Of a stretch of DNA of 64,000 bases, positions 49,501-57,228 are shown piece after piece. The stretch's first letter is position 1. Every line of letters starts with the position of its first letter. Source of the DNA: Dysidea avara (Eukaryota > Porifera > Demospongiae > Dictyoceratida > Dysideidae); contig NC_089280.1 of NCBI RefSeq assembly GCF_963678975.1, positions 1,873,001-1,937,000 of the forward strand, written 5' to 3'. Under the pieces are notes generated by a model, which was given only the letters and a program-made list of their open reading frames with translations, searched no databases and was not told where the DNA came from. Made by a program: the position numbers and the translations under genes.

Positions 49501-51952
49501 GGTCCCTACTCTAGTTGAAAATTCCATATTTTTCTGTGTACTTGTATTAATAATACATATGATGCATACTATATATGGCATGTGTGTATCACCTAGTAAA
49601 AAACTTGAACTATTCCGTTTCTTTAGAGCTGTAAGAAAAAGCAGTTACCGACTCAATTCACTAATTTTAGTAGCAGTGTTTGTAGGGTTTGTTGGTACCC
49701 TCCTACATGTTATTAAACTAGATGATGATATGCCTGAACTTGTCACTACAACAATTTGTAATGTAAGTTAAATCACTGAAAATAATCTGCATGTTTAACT
49801 AGTTTATGTACACAGGCAAGAAACTGGACTAACAAGTTAGCTTTTGTAGTTGCTTTTGGTACACTGTTTGTTAAAATCTGGAGACTGTACAAAATCTTTT
49901 CCAACAGGACTTTGACGAAACAAGTAAGTGTTACTTTAGCGATCTTTATTTAGTATAGTATGTAATTATTATACTGTACAGAAACATTTGGATGATAAAT
50001 ATTTATTTCTGATGGCAGCAGTTATAGCAGCACCAATCTTAGTAGTGTTAATTGTCCAAGTTGCAGCATTTCCACTAAAGTTACATCGACATGAGATTAT
50101 AAATGAGGTAATATTTTCTTCTAATATAATTGTGACCCAGTCTGGGAAAACCGGTTTGATCACCTATTTAAAAGTGTCGAGAAATGCCGGTTTTAAGAAT
50201 TTAGTGTGTTGTAGCTCACCAATGGTTGAAGCTATGTGTATTAAATTTTCACACGTTTCATACCAATTTCTTACCTTCCAAAGCACCAGTAGCCAACAGC
50301 TAAGTTTCCCACCATTTTAGATAGTTTTTAAACCATGGTTGACTGCATCAGGCGAGCTCCAAAGGGGAGGGAGGCAGGGACCCAGAAGGAGGGCAAGAGG
50401 CTGTTTAAAAAATTGAAAAGGAAGACATAGGGATGAATTAGGCCAAGTTATGAGCCATTCAGGTCTCAAAACTGGCTAAAATGAAAGGAAATTCACAGTA
50501 GATCTCTTTAATTAACACCACAGAGCTGTACAGCCACATACAGCCATCCCAAGGCTGACCAGAGCTCCGTTAAGACCCCACACTGCGTCACCACTGTGCT
50601 TAGGTAAAGCATCCAGCAAAAGCAGACCACTCAAGTCTAGCTGATTTTGATTGTGAAGTTCGATAGTTTATTCATGTAGCTTTGTGTTCTTGGTGAAAAA
50701 TCGAATCTGCTGACATGGGCAATAAGACTAGTTTTCCCAGATCCAGTCACAGTTTGTGAAAAGACATCTTCACACAGTTATGCACTTGGCTTAACATTGT
50801 TAATTTCTTTCTATTGCTCCAGGATGATTTTGTGACAGTTGGGATATATAAAGATTGCAGTGGAGATCATGAGTTCATATTCTTAGGAGTTTGTTACACT
50901 GAATATGTTCTACTAGCATTGTTTAGTATACTAGTAACTTATCAGACTCAGAAAAATATTGGTGTTTATCATAAACATCTTGAATCAGCTGTGATCAACC
51001 TGACAACAATACTAGCTGTCCTGTTGTCCTCTATTTGTCAAGTTGTTGTGATCATTTTTTATTTGAATGAACAACAAGAAGGAGTATTATTGGTGATTAC
51101 ACTTCGTGACTGTCTGTGGATGTTTCCAATGATCTATTTGTTGTTTATTCCTAAGGTACAATTGCAAAATGCTCTAAACAGTAGTGAAGGAACCCACTCA
51201 GCATTGTAACAATGTGGGAAAATCCCTAAATTGGTATGTTTTTCACCATCTTTTCAATACCAAAGTTTTCTACACTGCTACAATGCCAAGTAGGGATTTT
51301 CCCTCTTACAGTAGCTACCATATCTCTTGTTTAACTACTTTGTATCACTTTAATCCTGCTTCATTTGTAAATTAATTGAAAGTTTTGGTAGAGCATAGCT
51401 ATAAATAGACGTGCTGCTGTGACTGCTGTATTAGAGTATTTTGATTTCACTACTCAGCTACACAGCAGAATTAGTTGGGGAGGGGGGGGGGACATGGTAC
51501 AATACTTTATTTCCTATTATGGAGGTAGATCATTAAGGGGTGTAGCCTTAGCACTTTTAAATATTATATATTAGCTAATATACATACAATGTAAACATGT
51601 ATAATTACAATCAGATACACTTTCTAAAACAAGAAAAGGAAAACTGAAAAAAGGGATAACTAAGTGTCCTTAGGGCCATGCGTATAAAACAGTGATTAGT
51701 TACTTTGTGAAATTACAACTACCATGTTAGTGATCACACCATTTCTTACAGGTATACAGAGTGAAGAAAATGCCTTTCCAGTTCATTATTAAAGTTAATG
51801 AGTCTGTAGCAAACACTTTTTGGAGCAGGAAGAGTGTAGACCTAACAGACTTTGAACTCCACAGAAGAAGTTCAGATGCTTGTCTAATACACAATGAAAA
51901 TACGCAAGAAGCATCTCTTGATTCAATTTCAAATTTTCACTCGCTGAAGTAA
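25335..51952 (+). CDS. GABA-B-like class C GPCR, downstream copy (gene B), complete
   Basis: Complete 15-exon receptor gene of 803 residues. Exons: 25335-25592, 34617-34760, 36603-36773, 39351-39455, 39516-39590, 43954-44145, 44201-44452, 44537-44603, 46481-46579, 46632-46776, 49627-49762, 49816-49923, 49982-50107, 50823-51155, 51752-51952. Every junction is GT/AG with matching phase. Residues 1-17 form a signal peptide (MTKLLIVLLVICAAYSE); about 27-400 are the ligand-binding domain, about 465-735 the seven helices, and 738-803 the tail. The start was chosen because it opens the signal peptide and has A at -3. Same intron positions and phases as gene A, so it is a tandem duplicate. Odd points: a one-codon longer exon 9 and a tail cut short by a small deletion. 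Ligand unknown. Confidence 0.95.
26598..27195 (-). mobile_element. pogo/Tigger deletion derivative
   Basis: Left end CAGTGAACCCTCACAAATCC preceded by TA; right end (gcgagggtccactata) is its imperfect inverted copy followed by TA. It encodes only the start of a pogo transposase on the minus strand. Inserted in the left arm of the 25852-29264 foldback element. Confidence 0.85.
26896..27060 (-). pseudogene. Truncated pogo transposase, CENP-B N-terminal HTH
   Basis: 54 codons from ATG at 27060 to a TGA at 26896-26898. It reads MAEEKQKRVTLSIEQKF and then LKKITRGASLSNIAKEYGI, followed by KSTVSDIKK. This is the psq/CENP-B-type helix-turn-helix found at the N-terminus of Tigger/pogo transposases. 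The DDE catalytic domain is deleted, so it cannot transpose by itself. Confidence 0.85.
28382..28859. mobile_element. hAT-like MITE with 8-bp target duplication
   Basis: Termini TAGGGACC and GGTCCCTA. Flanked by ACTATGAT at 28374-28381 and 28860-28867. Removing it restores continuity of the foldback right arm with the left arm, giving an empty-site proof of insertion. Contains three copies of gactgttctattagagtat at 28551, 28632 and 28714. Confidence 0.9.
29265..30684. other. Intron 1 of gene B, middle part
   Basis: 29575-29720 is a diverged copy of the repeat that contains tgtgaaatcaaaggtggc (also 37030, 41790, 42350). 30270-30370 is shared with 8455-8600. Nothing else recognised. Confidence 0.5.
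30685..30866. mobile_element. Foldback MITE, short copy
   Basis: Ends aaaatgaagtagggtcc and accctacttcatttttaaag are inverted; the right half keeps catctcttgtttcactactt. Same family as 9221-9491. Confidence 0.75.
30867..32985. other. Intron 1 of gene B, repeat-poor part
   Basis: Holds an aaat/aatt microsatellite (31387-31436) and an inverted pair, tgccagctgcca near 31711 and gcagctggcatgg near 31838. A degenerate tandem duplication (about 31990-32090 versus 32180-32265) shares cactgtgccatt. No convincing exon; the 32605-32841 frame is unsupported. Confidence 0.5.
32990..34045. repeat. 20-bp minisatellite split by a transposon
   Basis: Tandem ctgtttacttgttagtcgta units at 32990-33446, resuming in the same phase family at 33951-34045. 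The interruption is the hAT-like element at 33447-33950, so the array existed before that insertion. Confidence 0.93.
33447..33950. mobile_element. hAT-like MITE inside minisatellite
   Basis: Perfect 10-bp terminal inverted repeats CAGTGTTGGG/CCCAACACTG and a GTTAC/taatat-rich interior. The neighbouring octamers tttatttt and tttacttg are similar, but the target lies in a repeat array so the target duplication is uncertain. Confidence 0.85.
34617..44603 (+). CDS. Gene B ligand-binding-domain exons 2-8
   Basis: Residues 87-421. Key strings: LGTACS, YAATSPLLGN, WKRVAVVYYDD, FIPPSPVNLLVNFWC, GPNFVWLLPEWFLPDWW and GYVYDAMWTIVLALN, all placed as in the GABA-B ligand-binding lobe. As in gene A, the glutamate contacting GABA in mammalian GABBR1 aligns with Arg (GSRIGYVYD), and no tyrosine stands at the FYET position. 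Confidence 0.92.
35187..35635. repeat. 430-bp repeat with long palindrome, copy 1
   Basis: Opens with a palindrome of about 140 bp (gttatacgggcacaatgtgg...ccacattgtgcccgtataac) whose loop contains gagcgaagcgag. The remainder recurs inverted at 41883-42310. It includes a 24-codon ATG frame on the minus strand that ends in a donor-like ATGAG|gtaagt. Confidence 0.8.
37405..37970. repeat. ctga-family repeat with internal 120-130-bp units
   Basis: Shares ccttttggcatactgcagta and ctcctttgtgtcccat with copies at 47505, 48730 and 52840. Internally a unit around gctgtgtaa.ggctgaacatagctgaaag.aa occurs at least twice. The long minus-strand frames here are products of the repeat, not a gene. Confidence 0.7.
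38463..39139 (+). repeat. tRNA-headed dispersed repeat, copy 1
   Basis: Head ggttcagtggtgaagggttt ... ggttcgaacccaggac looks like A and B boxes of a tRNA-derived retroposon. The body then runs from gaccgttctattagagtatt to ttggccacacaacacattac. It lies in intron 3 of gene B. An inverted copy is at 40027-40747 and a third at 42845-43480. Confidence 0.75.
40027..40747 (-). repeat. tRNA-headed dispersed repeat, copy 2 (inverted)
   Basis: Inverted relative to 38463-39139 over its whole length, in intron 5 of gene B. Together the two copies bracket exons 4 and 5 (39351-39590). On the minus strand the head reads agtggctcaatggttaagga. Confidence 0.75.
41725..41870. repeat. ggcggccat-containing repeat
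   Basis: gtgcagccttcaaatagtct followed by gtgaaatcaaaggtggcggc. Relatives, some inverted, at 37020-37180, 42330-42440, 43740-43830 and 29590-29690. Likely a fragmented DNA transposon family. Confidence 0.6.
41883..42310. repeat. 430-bp repeat with long palindrome, copy 2 (inverted)
   Basis: Inverted partner of 35187-35635, 6.3 kb away in the same gene. The hairpin (42170-42305) and the 24-codon frame (plus strand, ATG at 42060, donor gtaagt at 42131) are both kept with few changes. Confidence 0.8.
42845..43480 (-). repeat. tRNA-headed dispersed repeat, copy 3
   Basis: Same orientation as copy 2; keeps ttaaccatcatagctcatac, the aatacttta...acagtcac motif and a tRNA-like head (minus strand, cagcagtggattagggtacg). 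Confidence 0.7.
45465..46090. mobile_element. GTGACTGAATCTGGG-family TIR element, copy 2
   Basis: Starts GTGACCCAGTCTGGGAAAAC and ends gattttcccagactcagtca plus c. Located in intron 8 of gene B; no copy lies at this position in gene A's own short flanks. Non-autonomous. Confidence 0.85.
46481..51155 (+). CDS. Gene B linker and seven-transmembrane exons 9-14
   Basis: Residues 422-737. TM1 ends NLYYRKHQ; TM2 is LILVAVFVGFVGTLLHVI; ICN supplies the ECL1/TM3 cysteine; TM3 ends FVKIWRLYKIF; TM4 is AAPILVVLIVQVAAF; KDCSGD supplies the ECL2 cysteine; TM5-7 run to LLFIPK. The third intracellular loop region carries YQTQKN, matching the YETR/YETK stretch of GABA-B receptors. Strongest family evidence in the window. 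Confidence 0.95.
47418..47830. repeat. ctga-family repeat copy
   Basis: ctgactgaatgactgagtga head, gccttcaaacaagggtaact body, then ccttttggcataccgtagta and tttgtgtcccatttatcttt. In intron 10 of gene B. Confidence 0.75.
47908..48109. mobile_element. Foldback MITE
   Basis: Left acaagtataagaatttgatt pairs with right cttatacttgt. The subterminal aataaaaagtattgaaacac motif marks the family; the inner arms carry cctgaagatatactag and its inverse. Confidence 0.8.
48610..49200. repeat. ctga-family repeat copy with internal units
   Basis: Head ctgactgactgactgagtaa, then ccttttggcataccgcagta. Two diverged internal units follow, around 48906-49010 and 49068-49160, sharing tgctgtgtaac/tgctgcgtaac and aagcgtaatggatacttcac. 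Confidence 0.75.
49247..49545. mobile_element. Foldback MITE, near-perfect palindrome
   Basis: acaagtacacagaaaaattt at the left is inverted at the right end (tttctgtgtacttgt). Inner arms repeat cagtagggatat and its inverse. It sits 80 bp upstream of exon 11 of gene B and directly abuts a ctga-family repeat, an arrangement repeated at 52735-53422. Confidence 0.85.
50132..50750. mobile_element. GTGACTGAATCTGGG-family TIR element, copy 3
   Basis: Starts GTGACCCAGTCTGGGAAAAC and ends gttttcccagatccagtcac. It lies in intron 13 of gene B; the matching intron in gene A (20812-20908, 97 bp) is element-free, so the insertion followed the duplication. Confidence 0.9.
51208..51380. mobile_element. Foldback MITE remnant
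   Basis: gggaaaatccctaaattggt and agtagggattttccc are inverted; the right end keeps atctcttgtttaactacttt, the family subterminal motif. In intron 14 of gene B. Confidence 0.65.
51752..51952 (+). CDS. Gene B last exon, truncated tail
   Basis: 66 residues from VYRVKKMPFQF to FHSLK and a TAA at 51950-51952. Aligned with gene A, a 4-nt deletion just before gtaacattttcaactgtgtt shifts the frame; the remaining tail DNA is present downstream but untranslated and further eroded by deletions. Confidence 0.9.
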   Translation, partial: VYRVKKMPFQFIIKVNESVANTFWSRKSVDLTDFELHRRSSDACLIHNENTQEASLDSISNFHSLK

Positions 51953-52734
51953 CATTTTCAACTGTGTTTGAAAATCACAATTCTCAAAATGGAATGCATT
52001 GAATATGTCATATAACACTGATACGCTAAATGGTGTTCAGTTACAGTAAATCAAGAAATCCTTATTATTTATTTCTACTTGCTAGTAGTTTAGGTAGCTA
52101 TAACCTTGAGTTTGTGTTAAACCTTGTGTACTTTAATTTTTGTATATTTCATGTTTAATTTTTATAAAACACTGTCTTACACACTTCTAGTTAAAATGTC
52201 CAAGGTGGAGTATGCAGAACACTGACCTGATCCATGTATTTATCCATACTGTATACGCTACTTAAGGCAACTAGCCATCCAGAAATACTCACAATGGAAC
52301 CTCTTAGTCCAGCAGACAGCAGGATGAAGTTTGCAAAATGATCTATAGCTTATTTTAATGCAATTTTAGATTATCCTATACACATAAAGCAGTATTCCAC
52401 CTGTTGGACAGGTGTCAGCATTGTGAATTTTGCCATGGCAACCAAGCTGCATAGCAACCATACAAATTTTATTAAACTGTTTCTTTTGGTTTAATTTTTA
52501 CTGATTTGTCAACATAATAGCATCTTATGCATTACTGTTTATCATACAGTGCAACAGTACTGTATAGTAGGGACCACAAATATTTGGGTGTGGCCCACAA
52601 AAATATCACCCAAAAACCAGCCTCAATTTTTCCTGGCGACAATGAGGCAGTATTGGTTAGGTGGAAGCAAGCTTTCAGATCGACCTGAAATGCTTAACAA
52701 GTTGCTATAGATTTTTTCTAAATTATTAAACAGA

Positions 52735-53188
52735 ATTTTCTACTGGCTGGCTGATGATTCCTTCAGACAAGTGCAACTCAATAACAGCTAAGGCTACAGG
52801 CTTGATTTTTTCACTGTACGACATTGCTTCAGCCGGACATGTGCCTTTTGGCATACCGCAGTACATACAATGCATTCTTCATAGACTTACCGGTGTCCTC
52901 CTTTGTGTCCCATTTATCTTGACTGACAATGAAAGGTGTCGATTTGCATGATGGCTTCCCTTTGTAACAGAAATTGTCCGTATTTTTCATAGTGGCTACT
53001 TTGATTGCAGAGGTGCTTTTCGAACAGTTCTTGATTTGTAATGCTGTGTAACAGCTGACAACGAAGCGTATTGGATACTTCACTTTTCAGACGGTAATTG
53101 GTAGCTGGGGCACGCGACACTGTTTTTTTTCTTTTGATGCAGTATGCATGGGTCCACCAGTCATAATTTAAAAAGTTAACAAAGAAAT
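52735..53188. repeat. ctga-family repeat copy
   Basis: Head ctggctggctgatgattcct, then ccttttggcataccgcagta and ctcctttgtgtcccatttat. Followed directly by the foldback element at 53189, as at 48610-49545. Confidence 0.75.
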
Positions 53189-53422
53189 ACACAAAAAGTT
53201 GCAGTTTTCAACTGGAGTAGGGACCATTGCACATTGAAAAAAGGTGTTATATCCCTACTGTGCTCAAGATAACATAATGGAGATTCACAGTAGGGATATA
53301 ACACTTCTTATTGTTTTACTGTGATTTAATATCTTGCACTACTCCAGCTTGTTTCAGCACTTTTTATCAATGTGCTATGGTCCCTACTCTAGTTGAGAAT
53401 TCCAAATTTTTTGTGTACTTGT
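53189..53422. mobile_element. Foldback MITE, internally deleted copy
   Basis: Shares the terminal and right-half sequence of 49247-49545 (gatttaatatcttgcactac versus gatttaatatcgcgcactac) but lacks much of the left arm. Confidence 0.8.
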
Positions 53423-55920
53423 GATATATAACTGGTAGATGCAAACAGTATTATGAACACAACATCTGACTGGCCTATATCTGATGGAATTATTAAGTCA
53501 TTTAGTTAGTTTCATGGATGATGCTAAATAAGTACTCCATCTCTTTTTGTACATGTAGCTATTCATAGCCTCCTGTAAAATGAGCCAACATAAAATGATA
53601 AAAATTAATTGAGTGTATCCATCATGTTGGTTAATACTGTATTCATAGTACTTGGAATACGTATTACAATTATCACATATTTTGTTTGTGAAGCCATGTA
53701 GTTAACCCTAGCTACAGTGTCCACTTAATCTATCACCTGATGAGTTGCTGCAGCAGAAATATCTAGCAATATAGTTGTAAGCACTTAGCCTACTTTGTAT
53801 ATTATACTGTCATACATGTGTTTAACAGTTGTACACAATTTTAGCTTGTTTTAACACTTGAATTTGAAGGTGTGCTTATTTGATGCTACTAATGCATGCA
53901 AATTAAAGCCATAACATCATGGTAGTTATCATAATCGTGATATGTTGCATCCTACAAGCAAAATTTCCCAATCACGTCACTTCAGCCCTAGCTAGTACCT
54001 AATCATGCTGCAATTTCCATGACACGTTTAGAATGTGCGTAGTTTACTATTCACCTCTGATAGGAGTTAATGTTTTTCATTCCTGGCCAAAGCTCTGCTT
54101 GTAGCACAATGTATAATAAATTATGAAGTTCAGACCTGATGGCTACTGTCCACTTTTTGTGGTATGTATACAACATCTACACTGTATTGTAGGAATGAGG
54201 CCATTGTAGTGAGACATTAGTTGTACTGTTGTAACAGAGCATTCAAGTTTAAGACTACACATATTTATTTTAAAACCTCATTAATGCTGCTTGTGAAATG
54301 TGTAACATAACACTGACTTGTTATAACATACAGTACGGCTACTTGGCATGTATCATAATATATACAGCCCTCAAGATATATGTAGCAGACTAGCAGGTGC
54401 CAAACACATTAAGGGTATATACTGTACATGTTGTGCATGCATAAATCTCCAGATGTCACCATAATAGAATGATAAGCACACGTGTGTAATACGCAGAGTT
54501 TGTAGGATTAGTGTGCCAAACTAAATAAGCTATAGGTATGATGTGTGCATGGATTTAGCATTATATACACTCTTTCTTGAGTATGAGAATGATAAATGAA
54601 ACCTACAATGGAAATGCGACATGAAGAGCCATGACCATATTGACTGGAACATGACCACTAAAGAGCATATATTTGTAATAATATATGTTCTTAAATTCTT
54701 ATAACTCAGCATACCAACTACGCTGACTGTTGTCATTATCAGGTTTATTTTAGACAGTTAGTTGATCAGTCAATGTAACCCACACTGTTAGCTATTTCCT
54801 TCAGTGACTGGTATATTTCCTCCAGATTTTCTACAAGTAAATTTCTCAAGAAACATAGAGCCTACACTTTACCACTTGAAACATTTCATTCTGGATATGG
54901 GACTGGTTTCAGTTATGGACATTTCCTTGAAGATTCAATACTGTGTCCAGTATACTACTGACACGTGTGTTGTTACATAAGTGCAATTGTGACAAGTGCT
55001 CTCTGAAAATCCTGAGTCTCCAGGTGAGTTTCTAACAAGGCACTTCATCTCACTGTCTCAATACATATACAAATGTGTCAGTCATGTTTGGTTAGCAACA
55101 GGATACTATTTTTTGGGATGCTGTTCTGTCCCAGTACATTAAAAGCAGGCTGGAACTTGAAGAATTTTATCTATCTAGAGGAACTAGCTACCCATGCCAG
55201 TGTCATCAGGAAATTGATGGCTACTGACTGTGTATGCATTGTTGAACAGCTGGAAGTAGGATAATGGTAGGATTATCAACTATAAACATGCCAGCCTGTT
55301 GCAGCATGTTACACACCTGAGAATGACCTTAAAGACCATGCATATGGTCAAGGATCTACATGATGCAAGTCAGTAGCTGTGACTAGTAAAATGCAGTTAC
55401 ATGAAACATCTGAATACAGTTGACACTAAATGACACACATTCAAAGTCCCAGATGGTGAGAGATTGTTTCAACTCACACACTATATACAATCTACACAAT
55501 GAGGGATGTGTCTTATTTTGCTTACGATTTTGTAATGGTTGTATATTATGTGTATCCTTTGTGTAACTGTGTGTGGGTGTATACTGCACTAGTGTATGAG
55601 CTTCCCTTGACAAGAAAGAATAGCTTACGATAATACTGATTGACAAGATAAAGGATTAAATGAATCACAGGATAAAGGGAGGATAGGAGCCAAATGATGT
55701 ATCTCTATATATGATATATGTATCTAGCTGTCAGTGAAGACTCTCTAATTTGGATTTATTTCATGATCAATTAAATGACTATTCAGCCTTTAAAATCATT
55801 TAACGGTGCTGATACATACTTTGATGTGCCATCACCAGGTGCATACATAGTTATTATCTAGTAATGATCATTATATATAACATATATTTCAGCTATCTAG
55901 TTACTGTAACATAAAAATCC
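53423..55920. other. Spacer with weak coding-like frames only
   Basis: A plus frame at about 54826-54962 (KFLKKHRAYTLPLETFHSGY and onward to a TGA) follows an acceptor-like tttcctccag, and another lies at 55140-55264. Neither is recognised or joined to other exons. Confidence 0.3.
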
Positions 55921-55939
55921 ACCCCCCCCCCCCCCCCCC
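55921..55939. repeat. poly-C run
   Basis: Nineteen consecutive C in an AT-rich stretch; a likely assembly-sensitive and G-quadruplex-capable site on the opposite strand. Confidence 0.95.
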
Positions 55940-55979
55940 AGCATGGCAACAATACAGTTACTCAGTTCAGGATGCTACA

Positions 55980-56260
55980 GCACGTGTTAAAAAAAAATTA
56001 AGCATGACACACGTTTGTGACGTCAGCGCTGGCCGCCAGTATTCTTAATGAATCTTGTTATACGCAGAAATCCTACGACCTTTGAACTTCCGGTACCGAA
56101 ATCACGTGATCACATTTCGGTTCCTCGGTCATCCGGCACACGAGTTCCTAAAAGTGAGATTCTTCTTCTTTGGTGCTTTGGTGTTTTATCTGTTATTCTC
56201 ACCTCAAGTAGTTACTTCGAACTGATGCTACGCGGCTTCTACGGTAAACCATAAAATGCT
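55980..56260. promoter_or_regulatory. CpG-containing patch with perfect CRE and E-box
   Basis: TGACGTCA at 56018-56025 and TCACGTGA at 56102-56109 lie in a locally CpG-rich segment unlike its surroundings. It could be the promoter of an unannotated transcript or the promoter-like 5' flank of an element. No downstream gene could be tied to it. Confidence 0.3.
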
Positions 56261-56449
56261 TTTAGTTCAGTTTTGCATCGACTGATTGTGGATCTTTGAG
56301 TGCTACTAAAAGAGCTGCAGGTAAACAAATGATGCTAGACTGACTACCTACTGAATGCAACTGATTCTCTCTGTATTCGTGGAGAGTACAAGGTTTGGAT
56401 ATATAGAAACTACATCATATCATTGTTACATTTTCACCTATGTGTTGAT

Positions 56450-57228
56450 GCAGTGTCAAATAGGACAATTTCACAGATGGAATCAACTGCCACTCGTTAT
56501 CTGAAGAAGTGGTTGGACAGAACATGTCCGGCTGATGTCTGGTTTTCATCCTGGGCAGTTGTTATTTCTTTTGTGGGCTGCTTCAGATACCTTACCAACT
56601 GCAGTTAACTTTAGGCGTTGGTGTGTTCAATCTGATGTTAAGTGTACATTGTGTGACTCGACTCATCCTACCACAGCTCACATCCAAGGAGGCTGTCCTG
56701 TTGCCTTAACGCAACAGAGATATACATACCGTCATGATCAAGTTCTTCACTTTCTGGCCTCTAAACTCAAAAGAAATATTTAGTGACAATCCATCTATCC
56801 ATGTTTTTGCTGACCTTCAGGGTTTACGAGCTAGTGAAACACCTCAAGCCACTATTCTATCTACCTTACTAATCACACCTTACAGGCCAGATATTGTTGT
56901 ATATAACTCAGGCAAACCCTCTGTTGCTTTACTTGAACTAACCTGCCCTCTAGACTCAGAACACAACATTCAATCTGCTAGGTCTAGAAAACAAAATAAG
57001 ATTGAATATCATCGACTGCTTGCAGAATTTGATCACTTAAAAATCCCAAACTATTATGAAACTATTGAAATTAGTGTGCTAGGTCACTACCTACCTTCTT
57101 CCATTCAGAACATCAAGAACTTTATTGACTTTGTACAACTTTGTGTAACCACCAAATCTTCCATCCAAAAGATCCTCGACAATGCTGCTCGTCAATGTAT
57201 GACATGTTCGCAAAAGATTTTTTTGTAG
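56450..57228 (+). pseudogene. R2/NeSL-type non-LTR retrotransposon fragment
   Basis: Three pieces in different frames. 56463-56540 resembles the reverse-transcriptase thumb (ESTATRYLKKWL). 56535-56783 carries a zinc knuckle C-x2-C-x8-H-x4-C (CTLC...HIQGGC). 56784-57228 contains RPD-x14-E (RPDIVVY...LLELTCP), the restriction-enzyme-like endonuclease signature of this class. At least two frame breaks (near 56540 and 56775) and loss of nearly all of the RT show it is dead and 5'-truncated. Codons and order match the C-terminus of such elements in other animals. Confidence 0.75.
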
